Shown here one piece after another: positions 52,892 to 61,626 of a DNA stretch of 64,000 nucleotides. The position numbers were made by a program, and so were the translations under genes. The notes under the pieces were generated by a model. The model made no database searches, was not told the origin of the DNA, and saw only the letters and a list, made by a program, of their open reading frames with translations. Where the stretch lies: assembly GCF_002266435.3 (NCBI RefSeq), contig NZ_CP029426.2:372001-436000 (forward strand). The letters are read 5' to 3'. Every line of letters begins with the position of its first letter. Position 1 is the first letter of the stretch. The DNA is from Bradyrhizobium amphicarpaeae (lineage in GTDB: Bacteria; Pseudomonadota; Alphaproteobacteria; Rhizobiales; Xanthobacteraceae).

Positions 52892-54526
52892 TCACATCTT
52901 TGCGCGTTGCGCGATGCCGTCCTTGATCGCGGCAAGCTCCGCCTCATCCCAGATGCCGATCAGGACGCCGTTCTTCACCTGCAGCTGGTTATCCGCATAA
53001 GCCGCGATCTTCTCGCGCGGCGTGGTGATGTGGCCGCTCGGATGCAGCGCCCAGTCGAACAGCTCGGCCTGCAGCCGCGCGATGATGCCGGCGCAGTCGG
53101 GGTCATCGCCGCGATCGAGATACTCTTCCGGATCGGTTTCGAGGTCGTACAGCATCGGCCGGAAGCCGGAGGCATGGATGTATTTCCAGCGGCCGTCGAA
53201 CACCATGAACAGGCGGCAGCGCTCGATCGGCTGGTTCAGCTTCAGCCGCACGTCCTGCATGGCATAGTCGTATTCGGAGAACGCGACCTTGCGCCAGTCC
53301 GGCGGCGTCGGCCCGCGCAGCAGCGGCAGCAGCGAGCGTCCCTCGAGGATGTGGCCGGGGACCTTGCCGCCGAAATAGTCGACGAAGGTCGGCGCGAGAT
53401 CGATGGCCTCGACCAGCGCGTCGCTGCGCGTGCCGCGCGTAGCGTCGGCCTCCTGCGAGGGATCGATGACGATCAGCGGGATTTTTGCCGACTGCTCGTG
53501 AAACAGATCCTTCTCACCCATCCAGTGATCGCCGAGATAATCGCCGTGATCGCTGGTGAACACGATCATGGTGCTCTCCAACAGGCCGCGCGCCTCCAAA
53601 AACTTCATCAGCACGCCCATCTGGTCGTCGATCTGGGTGATCAGGCCCATATAGGTTGGGATCACCTTCTCGCGGGCCTCGTCGCGCGCCATGTTGCGGG
53701 AGTAGCGCATGTCCATGTAGGCGCCGAACACCGGATGCGGATTTTGCCGCTCGCGCATCGAGCGGATCACCGGGATCATGTCTGAGGTCGCATACATGCT
53801 GGCGTAGGGCTCGGGCGCGATATAGGGCCAGTGCGGCTTGATGTAGGACAGATGCAGGCACCATGGCCGCCCATCGGTCTCGGCCTCGCTGAGGAAGTCC
53901 ATTGCGCGGCGCGTCATGTAGGGCGTTTCTGAATGCTCGTCCGGCACGCGCGCGGCCTTGTCGGCGTGCACCAGTAGCCAGCCGTTCTGCAACGAGCCGT
54001 CTTCGGCCGCGCCGGAATTGGCCCAGTGCTCCCACGGGTTGGTTGCTTCAAAACCCTGCTGGCGCAGATATTCGTCGTATTTCGGGCGCGGCCGCCCCGT
54101 GGGATGCAGGCCGTCGTCGCGCTCATAGGGTTCGAAGCCGCATTCGGCGACATGCACGCCGATGACGGATTCCGGCGGGATGCCGAGCGCCTTCATGCCT
54201 TCGAGGTCGGGCGCCATGTGGGTCTTGCCGACCAGCACGTTGCGCACGCCGATCTTGTTCAGGTGATCGCCGAGCGTGGGCTCGCCGACGCGCAGCGGCC
54301 AGCCGTTCCAGTGCGAGCCGTGCGAACGCATGTAGCGCCCGGTGTAGAACGACATCCGCGACGGGCCGCAGATCGGCGATTGCACATAGGCCTTGCTGAA
54401 CAGCACGCCGCGCTTGGCCATGGCGTCGATGTTCGGGGTCTTCAGCGTCGGATGGCCGGTGCAGCCGAGATAGTCATAGCGAAGCTGGTCGCACATGATC
54501 CAGAGAACGTTCTTCGCGCGCGCCAT
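52892..54526 (-). CDS. Sulfatase / phosphonate monoester hydrolase-like enzyme
   Basis: This 544-residue alkaline-phosphatase-superfamily protein has metal ligands in MCDQLRYDYLG, the formylglycine motif CGPSR (Cys53-Arg57) and DHGDYLGDHWMGEKDLFHEQ. The residue pattern is close to phosphonate monoester hydrolases and arylsulfatases of rhizobia. Activity needs Cys53 to be converted to formylglycine, and no modifying enzyme is in the window. There is no signal peptide, so it is likely cytoplasmic. The true substrate (sulfate ester, phosphate diester or phosphonate ester) cannot be decided from sequence. Confidence 0.9.
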   Translation of the reverse strand: MARAKNVLWIMCDQLRYDYLGCTGHPTLKTPNIDAMAKRGVLFSKAYVQSPICGPSRMSFYTGRYMRSHGSHWNGWPLRVGEPTLGDHLNKIGVRNVLVGKTHMAPDLEGMKALGIPPESVIGVHVAECGFEPYERDDGLHPTGRPRPKYDEYLRQQGFEATNPWEHWANSGAAEDGSLQNGWLLVHADKAARVPDEHSETPYMTRRAMDFLSEAETDGRPWCLHLSYIKPHWPYIAPEPYASMYATSDMIPVIRSMRERQNPHPVFGAYMDMRYSRNMARDEAREKVIPTYMGLITQIDDQMGVLMKFLEARGLLESTMIVFTSDHGDYLGDHWMGEKDLFHEQSAKIPLIVIDPSQEADATRGTRSDALVEAIDLAPTFVDYFGGKVPGHILEGRSLLPLLRGPTPPDWRKVAFSEYDYAMQDVRLKLNQPIERCRLFMVFDGRWKYIHASGFRPMLYDLETDPEEYLDRGDDPDCAGIIARLQAELFDWALHPSGHITTPREKIAAYADNQLQVKNGVLIGIWDEAELAAIKDGIAQRAKM

Positions 54527-54620
54527 GCGTCATCCCTGCCGTTTTTTGATCGTGCGATGCTGCGATATCGGAGCGGCGAAGACAAGCCGGTGCTCGATTT
54601 GCTCCCGTTAAGAGCACCGA

Positions 54621-54727
54621 CCCTCATCCTGAGGAGCCCGCGCAGCGGGCGTCTCGAAGGATGGCTGCGGGCGAGAGCCGGGCCTTCATGGTTCGAGACG
54701 CGCGTTCCGCGCTCCTCACCATGAGGG
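54621..54727. repeat. Intergenic palindromic repeat (CCTCATCCTGAGGAGC type)
   Basis: The ends CCCTCATCCTGAGGAG and CTCCTCACCATGAGGG are inverted; inner CGTCTCGAAGGATGG and TTCGAGACGCG also pair. It belongs to the family of the priA tandem blocks and 39351-39440. Confidence 0.8.
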
Positions 54728-54742
54728 ACTAAGGGTGATTGC

Positions 54743-56357
<1,615 letters not shown>

Positions 56358-56506
56358 GCTCTCTGCTCGTGGTCTGCCTATCGCTACCGCGGCGCGAAGA
56401 GTGCGACAACCCGCTCAATTCGGTGGCTGCGGGCTTGTCGCGGCGGCCCATGTCATTAAAACGACCGCAAGCGATCCTACCAGCCGATTCCCGACGCTCT
56501 CTCCAC

Positions 56507-56586
56507 CGTCATTGCGGGCGCAGCGAAGCAATCCAGACTGCCTCCGCGGAAAGATTCTGGATTGCTTCGCTGCGCTCGCAATGACG
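56507..56586. repeat. Intergenic palindromic repeat (CATTGCGGGCGCAGCGAAG type)
   Basis: CGTCATTGCGGGCGCAGCG then AAGCAATCCAGA on the left mirrors TCTGGATTGCTTCG then CTGCGCTCGCAATGACG on the right. One arm of the same family is seen at 9229-9262. It lies just upstream of the DMT transporter gene. Confidence 0.85.
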
Positions 56587-56605
56587 ATCCCTCACAGTTC
56601 GATCA

Positions 56606-57520
56606 ATGCCCCTCTTCAAAAACCTCTCCGCCTATGACGATCGCTCCGCGCGCCTCGCCGGCATCGGGCTGATGGTGCTGTCGATCTTCATGTTCTCGTT
56701 CGGCGACGCCATGGGCAAGTTCCTGGTGGGCACCTATTCGGTGGGACAATTGCTGTTCCTGCGCGCCTGCGCGGCGCTGCTGCTGCTGTCGCCGCTGATC
56801 TGGACGCAGCGTCACCAGTTCCTGCAGCTGGAGCGGCCGGGCCTGCAGCTGTTTCGCGTCGTGCTGTCGACGCTGGAAGTCGCCGCCTTCTTCCTTGCGA
56901 CCGTCTATCTGCCGCTCGCCGACGTCATCACCTATTATCTCGCCGGCCCCATCTTCGTCACCGCGATGTCGGCGATCTTCTTGAGGGAGAAGGTCGGTTG
57001 GCGGCGCTGGACTGCGATCCTGATCGGCTTCTGCGGCGTGCTGATCGCGCTGCGCCCGTCGGCGCAGACCGTCAGCCTGCCGGCGCTGATCGCGCTCGGC
57101 GGCAGCCTCTCTTTCGCGACCCTGATGCTGATTACGCGCAGCCTGCGCAAGACGCCCGATATCGTGATGGCGTCCTCGCAATTCGTCGGCACGTTTTCGC
57201 TCGGCGCGGTGCTGTCGGCGTTCAACTGGGTGCCGCCGACGGCCGGCAGCCTCGTGATCTTCGCCACCGCCGGGCTGATCTCGGTGACGGCGCTGTTCTG
57301 CGTCAACCGCTCGCTGAAGCTGGCGCCGGCCAGCGTCGTGGTGCCCTATCAATATTCGATGATCGTCTGGGCCGTGATCTTCGGCTTCGTCGTGTTCGGC
57401 GACGTGCCGTCGATGGCCACGCTCGTCGGCGCCGCCATCATCATCGGCGCCGGGTTCTACATTTACCTGCGCGAGCGGGATCTCGGGCGCCCGAGTGAGG
57501 AAGTGAATCCGCCGGCATAG
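56606..57520 (+). CDS. DMT superfamily (EamA) transporter
   Basis: This 304-residue protein has about ten membrane segments and two EamA repeats (first from LAGIGLMVLSIFMFSFGDAM, second from GGSLSFATLMLITRSLR). Such proteins export metabolites or amino acids; the substrate is not predictable. It is a single plus-strand gene among minus-strand genes, with a palindromic repeat at each side. Confidence 0.9.
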   Translation: MPLFKNLSAYDDRSARLAGIGLMVLSIFMFSFGDAMGKFLVGTYSVGQLLFLRACAALLLLSPLIWTQRHQFLQLERPGLQLFRVVLSTLEVAAFFLATVYLPLADVITYYLAGPIFVTAMSAIFLREKVGWRRWTAILIGFCGVLIALRPSAQTVSLPALIALGGSLSFATLMLITRSLRKTPDIVMASSQFVGTFSLGAVLSAFNWVPPTAGSLVIFATAGLISVTALFCVNRSLKLAPASVVVPYQYSMIVWAVIFGFVVFGDVPSMATLVGAAIIIGAGFYIYLRERDLGRPSEEVNPPA

Positions 57521-57523
57521 CTC

Positions 57524-57550
57524 TTACCCTCCCCTGGAGGGGGAGGGTAA
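57524..57550. repeat. Short GC hairpin after the DMT gene
   Basis: TTACCCTCCCC-TGGAG-GGGGAGGGTAA is an almost perfect 11-bp stem immediately after the stop codon. It has no T-tract, but may stabilise or punctuate the mRNA; related C/G tracts occur at 2824-3000. Confidence 0.65.
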
Positions 57551-57560
57551 GCGCCGTCGC

Positions 57561-58154
57561 CTACCTCATCCTTCGCGCGCTGCTCCAGCTCTTCAGCGAC
57601 GACCACACCCCGCGCGAGAGGCGGAAGCAGTCGACCGGCGTGGACGAGCCCAGCGCCAGGAAGCGATGCAGCTGCACGCCGCTCCACTGGAAGCCGCACT
57701 TCTCCAGCACGTTGCGCGAGGCCGGGTTGGTGACGCGCGCGCCGGCATAGAGGTGCTCGTCCTCGAACTCCTCGAAGAAGAAGTCGATCGCGCCGCGCGC
57801 GGCTTCGGTGGCAAAGCCGCGGCCCCAATGCGCGACGCCGAGCCAGTAGCCGAGCTCGGCATTCCCGGGCGTCGAGCAATCGATGCCGACCATGCCGACC
57901 GGCCCCGAATCGTGCTCGATCAGGAACACGGTCTCAGCTCCGAGCGAAGCCGTGGCGCGGATGAATGCGACCGCGTCGTCCTGCGAATAGGGATGCGGCA
58001 GGCGGCGGGTGTTTTCGGCGACGCGGCGGTCGTTGGCGAGGTGGGCGATGGTCCTGACGTCGGCCAGCGTCGGTCGCCGCAAGGTCAGCCGTTCGGTGGC
58101 GACGACGCTGGGTCTCGCCTCGGCCAGGGTCGCGCTCGAGAAATCCTGCAACAT
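57561..58154 (-). CDS. GNAT N-acetyltransferase, RimJ/RimL-like
   Basis: This 197-residue acetyltransferase has TERLTLRRPTLADVRTIAHL at the N terminus and the acetyl-CoA region ELGYWLGVAHWGRGFATEA followed by RVTNPASRNVLEKCGF. It resembles enzymes that acetylate ribosomal protein or amino-acid N termini. The ATG of MLQDFSSATL is preferred because GGAG lies six bases upstream; a GTG seven codons earlier is in frame. It sits between rpmA and obgE genes, as often seen in Bradyrhizobium-like genomes. Confidence 0.88.
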   Translation of the reverse strand: MLQDFSSATLAEARPSVVATERLTLRRPTLADVRTIAHLANDRRVAENTRRLPHPYSQDDAVAFIRATASLGAETVFLIEHDSGPVGMVGIDCSTPGNAELGYWLGVAHWGRGFATEAARGAIDFFFEEFEDEHLYAGARVTNPASRNVLEKCGFQWSGVQLHRFLALGSSTPVDCFRLSRGVWSSLKSWSSARRMR

Positions 58155-58195
58155 GTCCGGCTCCGTGAAAGTCACTAAATCAAAGTGAGCAAGTC

Positions 58196-58231
58196 AAAAG
58201 AAAAGGGGAGGCCGGTTTCCCGCCTCCCCTT
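58196..58231 (-). terminator. Rho-independent terminator of rplU-rpmA
   Basis: The stem AAGGGGAGGC / GCCTCCCCTT with a 9-base loop is followed on the minus strand by TTTTCTTTTG, 77 bases past the rpmA stop. A second hairpin with arms CTCCGCCGG / CCGGCGGA lies between them. Confidence 0.9.
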
Positions 58232-58307
58232 GGAGCCTTCGATCTCAGTGATCTCAAGGACTCCGCCGGTTCGGTAGGACCCGGCGGACTCCGATGTGAT
58301 CCGCCGT

Positions 58308-58577
58308 CTATTCAGCCGCCTCTGCGAGCGGGAGCACCGATACGAAAGTGCGGCCATTGGCTTTGGCCTGGAACGTGACGCGACCCTCGATCTTGGCGAA
58401 CAGAGTGTGGTCCGTGCCCATGCCGACATTAAGGCCGGGATGCCAGGTGGTGCCGCGCTGACGTGCGATGATGTTGCCGGGAATCACGACTTCGCCGCCG
58501 AACGCCTTGATGCCGAGGCGCTTGCCCTTGGAATCGCGTCCGTTGCGCGATGAACCGCCTGCTTTTTTGTGAGCCAT
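58308..58577 (-). CDS. rpmA: 50S ribosomal protein bL27
   Basis: This 89-residue ribosomal protein starts [20 protein letters not shown] and continues [20 protein letters not shown], the L27 signature region. The N terminus reaches toward the peptidyl-transferase centre. It follows rplU by 115 bases on the same strand, and a clear terminator lies beyond it. Confidence 0.99.
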   Translation of the reverse strand: MAHKKAGGSSRNGRDSKGKRLGIKAFGGEVVIPGNIIARQRGTTWHPGLNVGMGTDHTLFAKIEGRVTFQAKANGRTFVSVLPLAEAAE

Positions 58578-58692
58578 GGTTCGTCTCCGAAATCCTGCGC
58601 AAGATGATGCGCTTGTCTAGATCAATTCCTTGACGGAATCATTTCAAAATTTCTCACGCATCAATTCGTGAATTGGCGTGATCGATTTCGCG

Positions 58693-59079
58693 TTACTCGG
58701 CGGCTTCCGCTGCCGGCTCCTTCACCACCTTCTCCCGCTTCGGACGCGGGCCCTTGGTGGGCTTGGCGCCGTCGGTCAGGATCTCGGAGATGCGGAGCAC
58801 CGTGATCTCGTCGCGATAGCCGCGCTTGCGGCGCGAATTCTTGCGGCGGCGCTTCTTGAACGCGATGACCTTGGGGCCGCGCTTGTGGTCGAGCACCTCG
58901 ACCGCGACGGACGCGCCGGCCACCGTCGGAACGCCCAGGGTCGGCGTGTCGCCGCCGAGCACCAGGACTTCGCCCAGCTGGATGATCGAGCCGACTTCGC
59001 CTTCGATCTTGCCTACTTCGAGAACATCATCCGGCACGACGCGGTATTGCTTGCCGCCGGTTTTGATGACTGCGAACAT
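58693..59079 (-). CDS. rplU: 50S ribosomal protein bL21
   Basis: This 128-residue protein starts MFAVIKTGGKQYRVVPDDVL and has the L21 signature KRRRKNSRRKRGYRDEI. The C terminus has a basic, Lys/Pro-rich tail followed by EPAAEAAE, longer than in E. coli (103 residues), as common in alphaproteobacteria. It heads the rplU-rpmA operon; an inverted repeat lies in its leader. Confidence 0.99.
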   Translation of the reverse strand: MFAVIKTGGKQYRVVPDDVLEVGKIEGEVGSIIQLGEVLVLGGDTPTLGVPTVAGASVAVEVLDHKRGPKVIAFKKRRRKNSRRKRGYRDEITVLRISEILTDGAKPTKGPRPKREKVVKEPAAEAAE

Positions 59080-59110
59080 CGTTTTTTCTCCGTGTTCAAA
59101 TCCCGGCCTC

Positions 59111-59148
59111 GCGACTGATATCGTCCGGGCCGGCTTTTTGTCAGTCGC
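59111..59148 (-). promoter_or_regulatory. Inverted repeat in the rplU leader
   Basis: GCGACTGA and TCAGTCGC form a perfect 8-bp stem around a 22-base loop containing GCCGG, 32-69 bases upstream of the rplU start. It could be a leader structure controlling r-protein synthesis or an operator. The remaining ~270 bases up to the ROK gene show no gene. Confidence 0.35.
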
Positions 59149-59416
59149 TATGGGTTTATGCGAGTTTTGTGCGGGCGGGAGTTATCCCTTTGAAAACCCA
59201 CGCAAAAACAAGCGGCGCGAGAAACGCCCCGCGCCGGTTGCAGGACTTATAGCCGCCGGCCGCGCCAAGTCAAGGAAAAGCCGGCGAAAACCGCCCGGAT
59301 TTGAGGGATTTGGCCCCGCCTGCGGCATTCCGCCAATTCGCCTGCGGCTTTGCAACAAACCGGTTCCGCCGCCGTTGTCACGGCCGGAACAGGAACGCGG
59401 GCAGCAAGGGGCCATC

Positions 59417-60547
59417 ATGGCAACGGACGAACTGGTCAAGACGACGACGGGCATCGCCCATCACGGATCCGCGCGGCTGCCGTCGGTGGAGATCGACGGC
59501 TTCAACATCGAGTTGAAGGACGAGGACGGCTTTCTCGGCGACCGCGCCAGCAGGGGCGCCTTCCGCGAGATCCTCGAGCGCTGGCGCAAGCCGCTGCGCA
59601 AGACCGGCGAGGACCCGTTCGGCAAGGAGCCGAGCGAGGAGATCAGCAAGAAGACGCTGGATGCCATCCTGGTCGGCGACGACGTCGAGGCCTGGGCTGT
59701 GGTGCACAGCGCCATCGAGGATTTCGCCCAGGAGCTCGCCTATGTCACCCGGCGCTTCCTCAAGAGCAAGGCGTGGGCCAAGACCGAGCGCATCGTGGTC
59801 GGCGGCGGCTTCCGCGATTCCCGGCTCGGCGAGCTCGCGATCGCGCGCACCGAGATCATCCTGAAGTCCGAGGACTTCAAGATCGACCTGGTGCCGATCC
59901 GCCATCATCCCGACGAAGCCGGCCTGATCGGCGCGCTGCACCTGGCGCCGTCCTGGATCTTCGAGGCCCATGACAGCATCCTCGCCGTCGACATCGGCGG
60001 CACCAACATCCGCTGCGGCCTGGTCGAAACCGGCTGGAAGAAGGCCAAGGACCTCTCGAAGGCCAAGGTCGTGCATTCCGATCTGTGGCGCCATGCCGAC
60101 GACGAGCCGACGCGCGAAGGCGCGGTGAAGCGCCTCACCAAGATGCTGAAGGGGCTGATCACCGAAGCCGAGAAGGAGGGCTACAAGCTCGCGCCCTTCA
60201 TCGGCATCGCCTGTCCCGGCGTGATCAATGCCGACGGCTCGATCGAGAAGGGCGCGCAGAACCTGCCCGGCAATTGGGAGAGCAGCAAGTTCAACCTGCC
60301 CGCGAGCCTGATCGAGGGCATTCCTGAGATCGGCGAGCACGACACCGCGATCCTGATGCACAATGACGGCGTTGTGCAGGGCCTCTCCGAGGTGCCGTTC
60401 ATGCAGGACGTCGATCGCTGGGGCGTGCTCACCATCGGCACCGGCCTCGGCAACGCCCGCTTCACCAACCGCCGCAAGGAGAACGGCAAGGACAAGGACT
60501 CCGCCGAGAACGGCAAGAAAAAAGCCAAGGACAAGAAGGACGACTAG
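59417..60547 (+). CDS. ROK family protein with circularly permuted domain order
   Basis: This 376-residue protein contains both halves of a ROK kinase but in reversed order. Residues 86-178 look like the usual C-terminal half (AIEDFAQELAYVTRRFL, IVVGGGFRDSRLGEL, HHPDEAGLIGALHL), and residues 188-350 like the usual N-terminal half with the phosphate loop AVDIGGTNIRCGLVE, GIACPGVINADG, LMHNDGVVQGLSE and GVLTIGTGLGNAR. The CxCGxxGC zinc motif of ROK sugar kinases is absent. The C terminus is a Lys/Asp/Glu-rich tail. Start is the ATG after AAGGGG. A sugar or amino-sugar kinase role is possible but unproven. Confidence 0.85.
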   Translation: MATDELVKTTTGIAHHGSARLPSVEIDGFNIELKDEDGFLGDRASRGAFREILERWRKPLRKTGEDPFGKEPSEEISKKTLDAILVGDDVEAWAVVHSAIEDFAQELAYVTRRFLKSKAWAKTERIVVGGGFRDSRLGELAIARTEIILKSEDFKIDLVPIRHHPDEAGLIGALHLAPSWIFEAHDSILAVDIGGTNIRCGLVETGWKKAKDLSKAKVVHSDLWRHADDEPTREGAVKRLTKMLKGLITEAEKEGYKLAPFIGIACPGVINADGSIEKGAQNLPGNWESSKFNLPASLIEGIPEIGEHDTAILMHNDGVVQGLSEVPFMQDVDRWGVLTIGTGLGNARFTNRRKENGKDKDSAENGKKKAKDKKDD

Positions 60548-60589
60548 CTCGCTCGAAGACGAGCCCCATCTGCCGCCACGCGAGAACTC

Positions 60590-60668
60590 CACCCCCTCTC
60601 CCGCGCTTGTCTCGCCGAAGCCCGCCTTCGGGCGAAGGCGGATGCGGGAGAGGGCCGGGGAGAGGGCT
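60590..60668. repeat. GC-rich palindromic element after the ROK gene
   Basis: ACCCCCTCTCCCGC and GCGGGAGAGGGCCGGGG are inverted arms, with an inner GCCCGCCTTCGGGCGAAGG hairpin. It starts about 40 bases past the stop codon and may act as a transcript end. Confidence 0.65.
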
Positions 60669-60843
60669 TCCTCCGCATTGGGGCTCTCTCGCCAAACCCC
60701 AGCGCCGCGCCCGAGTAACCTTGACCGGTTAGGTTAAGGACCGGATTGCATTGCGGCACGCCCGGCGCACGCTACGGTCGAATCGTCGCCTCACCTGGCC
60801 GGCGAAGCCGCCCTTCCCAGCCAGTATTTCAATGAGCGGCACC

Positions 60844-60888
60844 GGGACCGCCAGTGTTTACCGCGTCTGGCGGTCCCACCCCGTTTTT
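60844..60888 (+). terminator. Strong hairpin with nearby T-tract
   Basis: A perfect 11-bp stem GGGACCGCCAG / CTGGCGGTCCC with a 12-base loop is followed, after ACCCCG, by TTTTT. The offset of the T-tract makes this imperfect as a terminator; it could instead end a small plus-strand RNA. Confidence 0.4.
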
Positions 60889-60940
60889 CGGCGCGCGCGA
60901 GCGGGCTCCTCGACAAGATCCCCATCTAGCGACGACCCGA

Positions 60941-60993
60941 GACCCTCATCCTGAGGGCCCGCCGCAGGCGGGCGTCTCGACGGATGGCCGCGA
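60941..60993. repeat. Partial element of the CTCATCCTGAGG family
   Basis: GACCCTCATCCTGAGGGCCC then GCCGCAGGCGGGCGTCTCG matches the left half of 54621-54727. The right half is missing. Confidence 0.6.
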
Positions 60994-61279
60994 GACGAAT
61001 GGCCCGCTCCAATGAGCCGCAGCCGTCACGCCCCTTCACCCGGCGGAGGCCAGGGATGATTCGGCTCGGAGGCGCTGCGCCTCACCCGGCACGTGCCAGT
61101 CGCCGTGTTGCCGGCACAAATTTCAAGAAATGCCGCCGAAACCTGCCGCTCCAGCCGCTGAGGCCGTCTGCCCGGCCGAAAACGGAGCTGATTTTCCTCT
61201 CCCCGCCTTGTCTGGCCCGCCATCCTCGCCTATTAACGCCCCCAACCACAGGGGCCCTGCTCCTTCCATGGCGCCTTCA

Positions 61280-61369
61280 GGAGAGGTGGCAGAGTGGTTG
61301 AATGCACCGCACTCGAAATGCGGCATAGGTGCAAGCCTATCGGGGGTTCGAATCCCTCCCTCTCCGCCA
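61280..61369 (+). tRNA. tRNA-Ser (anticodon CGA)
   Basis: This is a 90-nt class II tRNA with encoded CCA. The acceptor stem is GGAGAGG / CCTCTCC, the anticodon stem is CCGCA / TGCGG around loop CTCGAAA (CGA at 61314-61316), the long variable arm is ATAGG / CCTAT, and the T arm contains GGTTCGAATCC. It reads the UCG codon. A type I restriction-modification locus begins about 260 bases downstream, so its 3' end may be an integration site. Confidence 0.97.
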
Positions 61370-61626
61370 TAAGTCCAAGAACACGCCCAAAATTCTTGGT
61401 CGCTCTTTCCGTACCGTCGACTTCGCCCGGCTCTGGATTGGCAGGCAACTACAGGTATTCGGCTTACGGGGGCCAACCTTGATAAAGAGGCCAGAATGGC
61501 CAAAAGTCGCGTGATTCGGGGAACGCAACTTGCAAAACATATCGGCCAAAGGCGCCAGATTTGGCTTCGGCCGCCACGTCGATTTGGCGCGTGCTGAGCC
61601 CGTGACGGTTAAGGATCAGTCAAGGC

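Larger units (their letters stand above)
60548..61279. other. 732-bp stretch between the ROK gene and tRNA-Ser
   Basis: It contains the palindromic elements at 60590-60668 and 60941-60993 and the hairpin at 60844-60888. Short open frames on both strands show no family features and I do not call any. No SRP-RNA or tmRNA core motif was found. Confidence 0.55.

Noticed and set aside
58826..59416. N-terminal extension of the ROK protein back to 58826
   Set aside because: The extension would run through rplU on the opposite strand; the ATG at 59417 has a Shine-Dalgarno (AAGGGG) and the upstream translation is antisense-like.
60730..60890. SRP (4.5S) RNA or tmRNA gene
   Set aside because: The hairpin attracted attention, but the conserved SRP apical motif (GGAAGGNAGCAG type) and the tmRNA tRNA-like ends are absent.
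61496..61600. 33-codon frame between tRNA-Ser and hsdM (MAKSRVIRGTQLAKHIG...)
   Set aside because: An AAAGAGG lies upstream, but the frame is short, has no recognised family and could be chance; not called as a gene.
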